A DNA stretch of 64,000 nt from contig ML210256.1 in the NCBI GenBank assembly GCA_004369085.1, positions 1 through 64,000 on the forward strand, given 5' to 3'. Each line of letters opens with the position of its first letter. The stretch's first letter is position 1. The stretch is from Coprinopsis marcescibilis (taxonomy: Eukaryota > Basidiomycota > Agaricomycetes > Agaricales > Psathyrellaceae). Below, one piece after another: positions 36,757-47,817 of this stretch. The notes below the pieces were generated by a model. That model saw nothing but the letters and a program-made list of their open reading frames with translations. It had not been told where the DNA came from and ran no database searches. Made by a program: the position numbers and the translations under genes.

Positions 36757-37574
36757 TCAGATGGAACCTCCAGTGACTTTGCTCCCGGACTTTTGACCAG
36801 TGGCACCATGCCCGTCGCGATCGTTTATATCTAAGTTGTTGAACTTGTTCGGAAGTCCTTGAGGGAGCTTTTCCTCTGTCTCATCAATGTCCTCTTCATC
36901 ATCGTTGGATCGGCGATCTTCTTTGGCACCGTTGGTGTCTTCGAAAGGTGGCCAAGCAGACTGTGATCGATGCGTCCAGCTTCCCCCTTGATTGAAACTC
37001 GGATTCGTCCCATAAGAAACATTTTGCTGAAACCATGGTCCAGATTGATATTTATGCTGCCATTGCATGTTTTGGTCGGTGCTTCCTGGCTGATTTTGGC
37101 TAGCGAAGCTAGGCTGTTGCGGGCTACGGCGGAATGGATTTGCGTTGGGCTGACCTCCAACTCCTGTCGTGGTATGGTCGAACGGCTGGAATGGAGTACT
37201 TGCAGGATATCCACGCATCCCGTTTCGCATCTGTGAGTTCATATAATGCGTCAAGTCTGGAGGACCTGCCCCTTGGAACACATGTCCTGTGAGGGTTGAT
37301 GTTAGCACACAGACTCGACTCGCCACATTTTTCCCGAGGGCAGACGTACCGTGATTGTCCCCCATCATGACATTCTCTGCGTGGTTGACATAGTTCTGAG
37401 TAGAGCCAGGGGGATGTATAAAGTTGTTGTACGTTCCTAGAAACACACGATACTGAGCACTTTGCTGCCAATATAGGCGCTGGTGAGAGGATGCTTACTG
37501 TGAGAGTCTCCTTTGACATCAACGAATTCTCCGCCATAAATGTTGATATTGTTTGCGTTCTCAAAAATCGGCAT
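36757..37574 (-). CDS. low-complexity protein with an N-terminal GG-x-F motif
   Basis: Three exons on the minus strand. The first starts MPIFENANNINIYGGEFVDV (37574) and continues KGDSH. This short motif (F-x-N-A-x-N-x-x-I-x-G-G-x-F-x-x-V-x-G-D) recurs, as I recall, at the N-terminus of many Agaricomycete proteins, including some NACHT-domain proteins; its role is unknown. Here no NTPase follows. The remainder is rich in Asn, Gln, Pro and Ser (for example NANPFRRSPQQPSFASQNQP), then an acidic stretch (DDEEDIDETEEK), ending SKVTGGSI. It looks like an intrinsically disordered protein. It could be a remnant of a longer signalling protein or a genuine short form. Confidence 0.6.
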
Positions 37575-38681
37575 GGTCGGTAGGTGAGCTTTGCTGGGAG
37601 GTCGAAAGGTGTGTTGACGCCCGTTCTGCATGGCATTTCTGTCATAATGAAGTTGGGAAGTACATTCTCACGGCACTGCCTCGTGTTCACTTGTCGAGTC
37701 GAAGTACATCGGCTTTTATGCTCTGCCAGGGCCTGCTATTGCCATTCGAGCTTCATGCCTCTTCTCACCGATTCTGGGGACTTCGACCGTTGCTATGATT
37801 GATGGGAGGGACTTGTAAGACTTTGTATTTTCGCTGGCTATGGCACTTTTAATATCGTCTGTGGGCGCAGCCTGCCTGCTTTGAGGTAATCAAGTGAACT
37901 AACATGCTAATGATGTTATTGTTTACCACAAGACACGCCTGTTGTAGATGGACCTTGAAGCTTGAAGCTTGACACCTCGCATAGACGTGCGTGCCAGGCT
38001 CAGCACCACTCTGCAGTGTTGAATGGGAGCGTTGAGCCAACGTATCTGCTATTGTATATCAAGAACTCAAGCGTGTATCACCTCTGGTGCTATGTATTAG
38101 TTCACAATGGCCACATCGGTCAGGTTAGAGGATATATGAGTCTCTGTCACGTCAGATGACAGAGCTTGGCGTCTAAACCGGCGGTGGAGATGGAGTGATA
38201 GTGTCATCAACCGCGAACCTGTGCAGGAATGTCCTCGGGGCTTGAAAGGTTGATCTGAGGTCAGTTTGTGCTATAAAGAGGAATAGACCTACCTACTTGG
38301 GCCTTCTAGGAAGAAGTTTGTAAGGCTAAGTAACCAGTAAGTAGACAGATAGATGAGACCATCAGCCACCAGCGTAGCAAGACAATATCAGCGACATTCC
38401 CGTTCAGAGTAGACTGAGCTCACCGACAGCCACTATTGAATGGTTCATCGCAATAAACGGATACGCATCTCCCCGACGACATCTCTGCTCCCGAACGGAG
38501 CGCAAATCGGCTTTCATGACTGGGATACAGCAGAACTGTCGACGAAAATAGTTTCCGGAGTGCCTGATATTTGATGACTATCAGCTTCGGGACACACCGC
38601 AGGGAATTCGTCTTGAATAAAGCCTAGCGCTCTTTGTGCAAAAGAAACCCAACTCGAACCAAGCACCTCCCTATTCTCGAT
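37575..38681. other. divergent intergenic region
   Basis: About 1.1 kb between the low-complexity protein gene and the secreted-protein gene, which point away from each other. Several overlapping small frames lack support. No repeat or RNA gene was recognised. Confidence 0.4.
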
Positions 38682-39930
38682 ATGAAGTTTTCATCTGCTC
38701 TCCAAACTCTTCTTTCTCTCGTCGTTCTCTCCAAGATGGTTGATGCAGCGGCTATAAACTGTCTGACAACTTCGACAACCATTGAGGCATTAACCACATG
38801 CCTCGTTGGATACACTGTTCCCTCGGGCTTCTACAACTCTGGCGGAGTTGGTGGGCTCAGCGGGTACACCACTGCTCAGCCGACCAGCAGCGAGCGCACC
38901 GCTTGGAGTACCGCTGTTAATAACCTGCTCAACATCAATGGGGATTGCCCCACCACTCCCGTCGATGTCCCAGGTTTGGGGGGCACCTACACAATGGCCC
39001 GCTTCACTGAATCGTCTGACGGCAGAGCCTTCTGCGTCATCTCCGAAAAAAACACCTTCGCCGGCACCACCAACGTCTTTGCTCGTGGTTGGGGCTTCGT
39101 AATCGCCACTGCAAACAATGCAGATCATCTCAGAGCTCTCCATTTCTCTGCTCCCCACCCCATCTATGATCAAACCACGCCTACCCAGGCTTCTGCCCTG
39201 TTCAAACGCGTAAACGCGAAGTCTCTTGTTGTGGCTGGTAGGCACCGGCAAGCATCCAGCGAATCTTCCGCATGTGCGACGCCTAGCAACGCTTCCGACA
39301 CCTACTACCGGACGGACCCCTCTCATGACGATGTAAGCCCTCATATTCCGTCGACACGTAGATATGTAGCTTACCTACTTTATCGCTCTGTCTGACAGGA
39401 CGAGCCATTCCATGACGCGCTTGTCGCGACTCGTGACTGGCAAAACAACAACGGCGGGTGCCCCAACGACCGATGCGCATACATCCAGTTTCACCGGAAG
39501 ACAAGCTGCCCGACTTATGATATTTTCTTGTCTAGTGGGCCAGGTTCGTAAACGGGTACCGTTTCGAGAAAAATAAAGTTCTGACCTTTGCGATACAGGC
39601 AACGGCGCTGCCTCTCACGAGTGGTACCATGGCACCACAGTTCGTCCAGTGAGGCGCTTGAAGGAAGCCCTGGATGCAAACTTGCCACCCCTTGCTGGAA
39701 CCCTGCACGGGTTGCCCAGCACCGCGAATGACTGCCAACTGACAGCGACGAAGAACGTGTTTGGCAGAATTGTAAACGGCAGGATCCCTCCCACCCACTG
39801 CAGCAACGACGCCACGCTTGCTTCAGTCACTGGATCCTTCATTCATGTCGAGCAGTCCGACCCTATTGTTCTGGCCGATTACTATGACGAGTGGACCAAC
39901 GCGCTCGTCTCTGCATTCCCAACCTTGTAG
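38682..39930 (+). CDS. secreted protein of unknown family
   Basis: Three exons, 38682-39332, 39399-39543 and 39599-39930, total 375 residues with frame preserved at both introns. The start MKFSSALQTLLSLVVLSKMV followed by DAAA is a clear signal peptide with a likely cleavage after Ala 20-22. The mature protein contains about ten cysteines, including CGCP-like loops (NNNGGCPNDRCAYIQFHRK), and His/Asp-rich segments (DTYYRTDPSHDD, EPFHDALVATRDWQ, GSFIHVEQSDP). I do not recognise the family, though similar fungal secreted proteins seem familiar. Conserved His and Asp residues would suit an enzyme or metal-binding role, but this is a guess. No transmembrane span or GPI signal is visible at the C-terminus. 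Confidence 0.8.
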
Positions 39931-40670
39931 ACGAAAGATTATCACCCTGACTAGTTACTATATATCCAAGTCAGTGTACGACTCACCGCAAACCCTTTTT
40001 TTCTAAAGTTCGTCTTCGCCATTCCAACTTTCCTTCCTTCCGTAGTATGCTTCTTCTGCGCCGACATTAATCCCAACTCACTTTATATGCATTGCATAAT
40101 ATAAATTTAATGATTCAGGAACATCTGTTCACGATGAAACTCAGGAATGGAGGAGAACCAGGATTCAGGCCCAGTGAAAAGTGGTTATTGATAGAATTTG
40201 TCAGCGGTTCGATATCTTTGAACCCTGCTTGGACGCGTTGGTTGAATTTGATTCACTCCAGGTCGCACTTTGGACGTGTTGTCCAGCTTTGATATTCCCG
40301 AGCTAGCACATCCACGACCACAACCTTGTCCCAATATCTATCTAAGCACGCCTTCTGCCAACCTTCCCCAAACTTCCTCAATACAAACTGTAACAAACTT
40401 GCTCACTCACATGCAATCCTGGCCACCCGCCTAAGCCAGATTGCCCACGCCACATGTGTATCGATATCTGTACCCTCCCTCTTTCCTCCATTCTGCCGAT
40501 TTGGACTTAGAGATTTTGGGCAGCCAGGTTAGTACAAATAAGATCAAACAGATCGACATTCACGATTTCTGACTCTGTGTCTGTCCGAGTCTGTCCCGCC
40601 CGTACAGCACCTCTTTGTTGCAACACCAGCTTGCTACGCATCGCCCTCCTCTTCTAATGGAAGCGGAATT
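39931..40670. other. intergenic, secreted protein to small membrane protein
   Basis: About 740 bp between two plus-strand genes. No coding frame with a motif was found. The end contains a small upstream frame for the next gene. Confidence 0.4.
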
Positions 40671-40683
40671 ATGGCCTTGGTGA
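40657..40683 (+). other. overlapping upstream open frame
   Basis: An ATG at 40657 opens an eight-codon frame ending at TGA 40681-40683, which overlaps the ATG of the small membrane protein (40671) in another frame. If it is in the transcript it could lower translation of the main frame. Confidence 0.35.
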
Positions 40684-41010
40684 CTTCAGGAAACCAGATG
40701 GCCCAACGCGATCAAATCGCTCGGGTCAAGACAGGGCTCGCAAGTTTCAGCGAAACTGTTGGGTTCATGTACCCAAGAGACAGCGAGATGTGAGTGATTT
40801 TATGTTTGCACAACCTACTCTAACGTACCCCACAGCTTTGAAGTATTGAGGCAAAGCGAGTCCCGCCTGGTAGCTTCCCCGCCTTCCATTGTGTGCAGTC
40901 GCTAACATGACATGAATTTGCAGAACGGAATGTTCCGCCTTCTGCTCGTATTTCTAGCGCTTCTGGCAGTGTGTAGACTCTCTATCTGCCTGATTGTACC
41001 CGCCCAGTAG
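40671..41010 (+). CDS. small single-span membrane protein, three exons
   Basis: Exons 40671-40789, 40836-40869 and 40924-41010 join to give 79 residues. Introns are 46 and 54 bp with GTGAGT and GTAGCT donors and CAG acceptors, and both junctions keep the frame (phases 2 and 0). The N-terminal half is polar (MALVTSGNQMAQRDQIARVK, then ASFSETVGF and FEVLRQSES). The last exon is a single hydrophobic segment (MFRLLLVFLALLAVCRL) near the C-terminus, as in a tail-anchored or small assembly-factor protein. It is far too short per exon to appear as one open frame. I do not recognise the family. Support comes from splice signals and frame continuity only. Confidence 0.55.
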
Positions 41011-41024
41011 CTGAGCCTGCTCAT

Positions 41025-41127
41025 TCCGACCGACATTTCGACCGACATGCTTTCGATTTGATTTCGACCGACCTGCTCTATAGCCTATAACTGGCACTTG
41101 ACCGACACGCTTTCGACCTGATTCAAC
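41025..41127. repeat. degenerate tandem CGACCGAC repeats
   Basis: The segment repeats a unit resembling TTCGACCGACATGCTTTCGA: CGACCGACATTTCGACCGACATGC, TTTCGACCGACCTGC and TTGACCGACACGCTTTCGACC lie within about 100 bp. The spacing is irregular, so this is a degenerate cluster rather than a clean satellite. Confidence 0.6.
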
Positions 41128-41324
41128 ATCGCTTTCACATCCACCATTGATTGCCATTGTCACAGAGAATTGAATTTACCACTGGTACAGGGAGAAGGAG
41201 GGTATATCCCGCAGTAGTTTATTATTATCTCAAATTGTAACAATTCGTATCGACTAATTCAAAAGCCCGAGAAAGGGCATTTTCCACATTTGACAAATTT
41301 GAGTGGATTTGAGATGGAACATTT

Positions 41325-41412
41325 TCAAAGAGAACCCAATCCACCCAACTCTTTTCAAAAATGCATCTGCGGCTAACTTTGTTGAGGGTTGAGTGGTTTG
41401 GATTCTCTTTGA
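41325..41412. repeat. imperfect inverted repeat, MITE-like
   Basis: A left arm at 41325-41351 and a right arm at 41386-41412 are reverse complements at 23 of 27 positions, with a 34-bp loop. Weaker complementarity continues outside the arms. The block is AT-rich, lies just upstream of a tRNA gene and has no coding frame, which would fit a short non-autonomous element. No target-site duplication was confirmed. Confidence 0.5.
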
Positions 41413-41590
41413 GAATTAAGCGGGGACAGGTTTTCAAACACATTCAACAAATATCAATTTCGATCAAAATCATGTTTTCACTGGGATTCAGGACTCAAAG
41501 AGAACGCAAAAATCATTCGAGTGACTTGTCATTGGTCGGTTGCCTTTCGGGCCCGGCGGTCCAGAACGCCGGCCTGTGCGCCTATAACAT

Positions 41591-41680
41591 GGCAATATGG
41601 CCGAGTGGTCTAAGGCGCCAGAATCAGGACACTGGTTTATCTGGTCCGAAAGGGCGTGGGTTCGAATCCCACTGTTGTCA
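41591..41680 (+). tRNA. tRNA-Leu (anticodon CAG) with short intron
   Basis: A complete cloverleaf can be drawn. The acceptor stem pairs GGCAATA (41591-41597) with TGTTGTC (41673-41679) plus discriminator A. The D-arm is GCC...GGC. The anticodon stem is CCAGA/TCTGG, the variable arm is long as in class II tRNAs, and the T-arm is GTGGG-TTCGAAT-CCCAC, containing the B box. Loop bases ATCAGGA place CAG as the anticodon, with about 10 extra bases (ACACTGGTTT) after position 37, the usual place for a nuclear tRNA intron. A T-run follows at 41684-41687 as a Pol III stop. The isotype rests on the class II shape and the CAG anticodon. Confidence 0.85.
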
Positions 41681-41870
41681 AATCTTTTGCTCGTTTTCCT
41701 TTTGTCGCTCCTCAGCACGCTATTTCAATTCGGTATTGTATCTATACGACCTCTAAGCTGCATATCCCTTCTACAAGGCTAGCGAATCTAATGGCATAGA
41801 TTCACGACGAAAGTATTTATGTGACATCTAGTAGTGTATACGAATAAAATACAAATACCCATGCTGTGGT

Positions 41871-44800
41871 TCAGCTGTCCTTAACATTAGATGTCCCTCC
41901 TTCTCCTAGTACTTTTGGCTGAGTATTTTTAGATGGCGGTTTACGACGTCGTTGATTCTTAGCCTGATCCTGGTTTGAAGACGATGCAGCATTAGGCTGC
42001 GCCTCCTTCCGCCCATCACCAGAACCAGCCGGCCCTGTCAAGGTATCCTTATTCTGCGGCGGACGTTGGTTTTGCGTACGTGGCTTCCCTACGCCCTTGC
42101 CCTTACCCCTGATAGAGCTTTTTTGGTGGCCCTGTCCCTGCACCTGCTGCGAATCAGACGAATCCTTCTTGCTTTTCGTCTTAAAATTCTCCAAAGCAAG
42201 CATCTCCTGCTTCACCCGATCCTCTTCCTCCTGCCACCACTTCATGAAATCGACCTCAGCCTGGAGTGCTTGCTCTTCCTCCTGGATCTCCTTCAATGAT
42301 CGTTTATCCTTGATGGGCACGAACTGCGTCTGCTGCTGTGCCTGCTGGATTGCCGCAAACGACATTGATGACCTGGGTTGGACTTCAGATGGGCGAGAAA
42401 TTGGCTCAATTGGAGCCACAGGCGTCCATGCTTTGGTACTAGCAGATGTAGGGGTGGCTTTTTTGGAAGGCGTGAATGTCGGCCCAAAACCAGGTGAATC
42501 GATGGGACCGCTTGGTTTCCTATTCAGGTTACGTGACGGAGATGGGGAGACTGGTGGTGGCCTAGTGGCAGATAGTCCGCCCCTAACAGGTGGCGAAGCT
42601 AGTGGCGCGGTTGGCAGAGGGTTGGGTGATGGCTTTCTCCAATGCAAGCTTTGAGAAAGTTCCCGCTGCGGTTGTTTGCCTTGCGCCTTCGGGCTTTGGC
42701 CCAGACCGATCGCAGTGCCAGGACCTTTGCTGAGTAGAGGTTGCTGAGCTTCAGCCATTATGGCTCTCATGTCAACACTGTGCGGTGAACGTAACATAAA
42801 TAAACTAAAAGACCTGGAGCGGCAAAACGAACATACCGAGGTGCACTTGCGATCTTCCAGGTAGGAACACCACTTGAAGCTGGTGCCGATGATGGCAACG
42901 GTGTCGAATTCGGAGGACTTGAATGCTTTTCGTACTGTGCCCTGTCCTCGTCGACGACAGGAACATCATCGCGCTTCTCGAAACCGAGCAGAGACACCCT
43001 CGCTTTCCGTGGAGGAAGAACCTTGGTAGACCGAACGATTGGTTCGGGGACGTCTTGCTGCTCCAACCAATCCCAATGCATGGCCATCAGCTCGTCGATG
43101 TAGTCGTTCGTTCTCGTGAAGGAAAATTTCTCGCGCTGCTTTTCAGCAAGGAAATTGGATAGCTGGAGAAGAAGAGGTGCCGGCAAGTCGTCGAACATTC
43201 CAGATTCGAGAAGCAATTCCATGTTGGTTGCCATATACTCTTGCACGCTTGCAATGAGCTGGTACGCATGGTAATGGGTGGCTTCTCCAAGAATGTAGCA
43301 GCAATTGTGAATCCGGAGATATTTTAAGATGATGGAAGAGCAAATGAGAATAAGCCGGTCGAGGAGAAGCTCCGTCTAATTGCATATATCAGACTCAGAT
43401 CCGGGGACACTGGTGATAAGGAGCATACCGCCGCAGCCATCACTTCGAACATAAATTCCAAAACATCGTCGACGGTCTGCGCAAACGCTATAGTGGAGGA
43501 TCAGTGTGAATCACGGGAGACTAACAACTGGGTCACATACGCAGAACTTCAAACAAATCTTCATCTTTCCCACACAACATGAATCGAAGGACATAATCCA
43601 TGACGCGCCACTCCATGTGCTTTAGGTCGATCTTCAAAACACCATCTACACCCCAGCGTTCCTTCGTCCAGACATCTTCCGCAAAGAAACTCGCAAAGAA
43701 CTCAGAGCGGGCCCGCAATATGATGGAATGCGTCCAGATATTCCTGTCCTTCAGTTCGAGCAAGACGTCACCAGGAGGAGTATACGATGACCGGCCTTCC
43801 GCCAGGCCCGTCAGCTTCTGCGTCCGCTCGAAAAGGTTGGCCAGGTCTGAAGGTAGGGATGATCGGGGAATGCGTTTGACAGGTGCTTCCAAAACACGAT
43901 CCAAGTGGGGCAGATCAAGCAGGACGGCGAGTGCTGACAATTCCGCTTTGATCTGAGCAGTGTCAATGTTGAAGGAAGAAACCTGCCTCCTCAACGCAGC
44001 GTGGACTCTGGGATCCCAGATCGAAAGAACCTGGTCCGAATAGAGGTAATGTAGGAGGATGAGGAATGTAAGTGGGCGGACCCCAGATACCGAAAGCATC
44101 GCCAATTTCGTCACGCCGTTTCCTGGACCGGGTTTTGAGGGTTTCAGCTTGATGACGATCGGAATCTTTGGCTTTGCTTTTGAATCGTGTCCCTCCGGAA
44201 GCTGTCGGCCTGCCAAAATGGCGCCCAGGAAGGTCGAACGCGCGGCCAGGATGACATGGTGAGCTGGGAAAGTCACGCTTCCCAACGATATTAGGACGTC
44301 AGAGGCAAAGGGTAAGGCAGCGCCATCGTACTTGATGGGTGTCTTGGTCGACATCTTCGCTTTTTGCTGTTCGCGTTTGATGAGTTGTATCAGCAGGTGC
44401 AGAGAAGTGATATCCTTCTCAATTATGGTATCTTCTGATTCCTCGTCCGGGTAGATGTCGTCGTCGAGGAGTACTGCGGAAGAGGTAAGGTCGTCCTTGA
44501 CCAGAGGGTCCTGTTCGAAGATGTCGGTTGGCGATGGTCGTTGAAGTTGTTCAGGGAGACCTCTAACGACCGGATATGGAAGGTGGAAAGGTTGGACTTG
44601 AGAAAGGTCATCCGCGATGGATCCTCCTTGTACAACGATCTTTTTCGGCTTGAAATCTACTCGCAATGCTCCAAACGCTCCGCTGCTGTTGGCACATACA
44701 TGGGTGACCCGTTGAAGGTTTTGAATTCGTTGAAACTTGAAATTCTTTGCCGACCCTGCTTTCGAGCTACGGATACGAACATATACATGTCCGGATTCTG

Positions 44801-46628
44801 TGGAGACGACGATCGAGCCATCTGCCCCGAGAGCCACATCCTAGCATTGCGGTGAGAAGTGGTTGTGGAAAAAATATGACCGATGTTCACCCTGACGGCA
44901 CTGAACTTCTTTCTCAATGCCCATACGCGTTGGGGTTTGAAGAGGGTACGGTTGTAGTCATGCACGTCCGGAATGCTGTGAGGAGGGGAGAAGGTAAAAA
45001 CTTCCCCGTTCCCCGAAAGAGCAGCGAAGACGTCCCCACACGCAGTTACTTTTACGATATGAGAGTCCTTGATAGCCTGATGAGGACGGAAAGGTTGTAT
45101 TTCCGATGGAAAGGCGTGGATGGGGAAGCTGAAAGATGTTGAGTGCGAGGTCTGAATGTGAGTTGCAATACACACTTGATACGAACGGCCCGATCATTCC
45201 AGATACATTCGACTTGCTGGGTCCGCAACAGCGCGACTAAAGCGTTATCCTACCAATCGTATGAGATCTAGTCGGGGGATTTAAAACAAAAGACGTACTG
45301 TCAAAGCGAGGGAGATCACTGGATGCGAGAACCGTGTCACGATGCGAGGCGAGATTTGGACTGGGTGGGCACTCTTGTCATAGCCTGCCACCATGGAATG
45401 AGCGAAATTCCCGGCCGTGGATGGATTAAATTATCGCGCACCAAGCTGGCCCGTGTTAGTTCCCCAAGTGAACACTTCCTCGACTGTCCAACATGCGGAT
45501 GCTACCTTGGAAGCGGCCAGACCGATCACTACCGCCTTCTTCAGAGGTCCAACGATCTTTTTCGGTACAGCCTGTATCGGTTCTTCAAGCTTGCCCAGCG
45601 TTGTCGAAATCTCCACCACATATCCCAGTTGCGAAAAACGATTGAGACCCCAGCTCAGAATCTCCCCTGATTTGGTCAAGGCAAGTGTATGGTCTTGACC
45701 AAGAGCGACTTCTGTTATCGAGTATTGGAATAAAGGGAGTGGCTTCAGGCTGTACTGCGTGTGCTGTCCCGGCCCAAGTCGACCTCCGCTTCCGAATCCG
45801 CAAACTCGAAGGTTGCAGAATTCCTCAGATGTGACGACAGCTGTTTGTTGCTGTGAGTGACGATAATCGCCTCTTGACAACGCAAGACGGACCTGTGTGG
45901 AGTTTCGACATTTGTACCTGCCGGACGGAAACAGGAGTGAATCTCTCCCATAATTTGCGGCGTTGAATGTCTTCAGGTTCCTCCAAGCTTGGGATATTCA
46001 CTTGGTCCGGATGATTTCTGTCCTTGCCATCTCCGTGTCCTAGAGATGCATTCCTGAAGAGGGTCGGAATGAGAACATACAAGCATGCGCGAAGATGACA
46101 TACAAGCTTGCACCCCAGGTAAACAGTTCGGCATCTGACTGACCAAAATCCGGCTTCGTCCCGCTGATAGTCGAGTTGTAGAGGTCGAAAGCAGTGTAGC
46201 CTTCGTAGTCCTTGAGAGAAATATCGATGTCGGACCGTTGCAACAGGAGCTGACTATATCGCGTTCAATTCAGTTCAGAGAGAAGGCGAAGATAGAACGT
46301 ACGCAGCCGGCAAATTAGCGTGGTACAACGCCCTGTGGAGCGGAGTCCAATGACTTTCAGTATCAGGGAGATTGACGTTGATATTGGGATGCTTCAACAA
46401 AGCTCGAACGTATTCAAGAGTTCCAACTTCTGTGCAAGCTAGGTGCAGGGGTGTACGTCCAAGCCAGTCCCTGGCGTTTACATCGATGTAAATGGTCGAG
46501 GATGTCGATCTACCGCTCGTGCTGGGCTGAGCGGGTCCGCTTCCAGATTGTTGCTTTCTGTCTCCATCGAGCAGCCGCTGGAAGCGCTGTAAGTTCCTAA
46601 TGTTGAAGTAGTCATGGGCCAATGTCAT
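41871..46628 (-). CDS. large ankyrin-RCC1-BTB protein, IBTK-like
   Basis: Minus-strand multi-exon gene. From the N-terminus: ankyrin repeats (DWLGRTPLHLACTEVGTLE, then WTPLHRALYHANLPAA) near 46500-46280; RCC1-type repeats (GSGGRLGPGQHTQYSL, ALGQDHTLALTKSGEILSWG) near 45900-44650; two BTB/POZ regions (ALPFASDVLISLGSVTFPAH; DVLLELKDRNIWTHSIILRA) near 44350-43530; and a proline/serine-rich tail with a charged helix (KEIQEEEQALQAEVDFMKWW) to the stop at 41871. This order is that of IBTK, a CUL3 substrate adaptor in animals. I infer an adaptor role. The start is uncertain: ATG 46628 (MTLAHDYFNIRNLQRF) opens the ankyrin frame, but an upstream exon may exist near 46857. The C-terminal joins between exons were read by eye. 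Confidence 0.8.
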
Positions 46629-47817
46629 ACAGGCGCAGAAAGTGGACGGGACGACCTAGAAAGAGTTGGAAAACCCTTTCGTATCAGTCGAATGCCCAAG
46701 AATTCTGTACGTCTCGAAGTGCAGGTGTACAGAGATGCTCTTTGTAAATTTCTCAATGGCGAGTGTGTCGGTAGCGAGAATGTTCACGGATCCGAGAGTG
46801 CGCGTTGACAAATTTCAGTAGCGTTCAAGTTGGCGGAGTCAAAGAGGGTCATTATCGGTCCCACTTCAGGTAGCCAATCAGGAGCACGCAAATATGCACG
46901 CGTGTTCTCTTGTACGTAATAAGGTCCCAACAAGGGAATGTTACCCCGATGAATCGGAGCGTATGTACGTTCTGTGATGGCTCTGCAGGTGGAATGAGGG
47001 GGAAAGGAAGAAAGAGCAGTTATAGAGACGTCTCGCCATAATATACTACTCAGAGGTCTTCTTGACTGTTGTGACGTGTTTTGACGGCATCCGAAGCGCC
47101 CCGCCCTGAAAGGCGATTCTCCATTGTCAAGGTTCAAAGAGGCTCAATCGAATGGCGAAAAAAAAAATCTTGCACCCGGTTGTTCATCTTTCCGGCTACC
47201 AGCGGCTACTTGCTCGCGATGCTCCACAATCCAAAGTGCGCCAGCTTAAGTACACCTGGAGATGATGCCGACACCACATTCGGGTCCCGGCTCGTCGGCG
47301 CTTATTGATGCTGCGCAGCAGCCATGCGATGGCACACCTGAACATTCGCCGGTTTGATCTCCCCACCCAAGCAGAGTTAGGTTTGTGCCAAATCGTCTGC
47401 GCTATGATTACAGTCATCGTCGTAGTTATGTGCTTGGATTCATTCAATTTTGAAGTAACGAGTTAGTCGGGTGTCGATGGAGGCGCGGGTGGAGGTGACG
47501 ACTGTTGTCGCTGCAGGAGGATCAACTGTTTGGGAGACTTAAATCGTCCTTCAAATTGAATGAACCCGGTCGACCGTCGGACCACTTGAGTTCTCCGATA
47601 CTACGTAAACAAGCTTCCGTTCCTTTTTAATTGGCCCATTATTGGATAGCCGAAGTCCAAGTTGCACATGTATTATTCTAGAGGGTCATCATGCTGTAGC
47701 TATACGGATCTTTTGCCAAGTGCATAACGGCCAGGCGACTGATGATACAGCCGCTTTCCCGCACCCTTAGCTTTTGAGCACCTTCCCCACCGCCATCACA
47801 CTGAAGCACTCCCCTCC
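46629..47817. other. intergenic upstream of IBTK-like gene
   Basis: About 1.2 kb. A minus-strand frame at 47137-46784 (YAPIHRGNIPLLGPYYVQEN) might contribute a 5' exon or untranslated leader to the IBTK-like gene; I could not join it in frame. Otherwise nothing was recognised. Confidence 0.35.

Noticed and set aside
46784..47137. Possible 5' exon for the IBTK-like gene
   Set aside because: I could not find a splice junction joining it in frame to the ankyrin exon; kept only as a comment.
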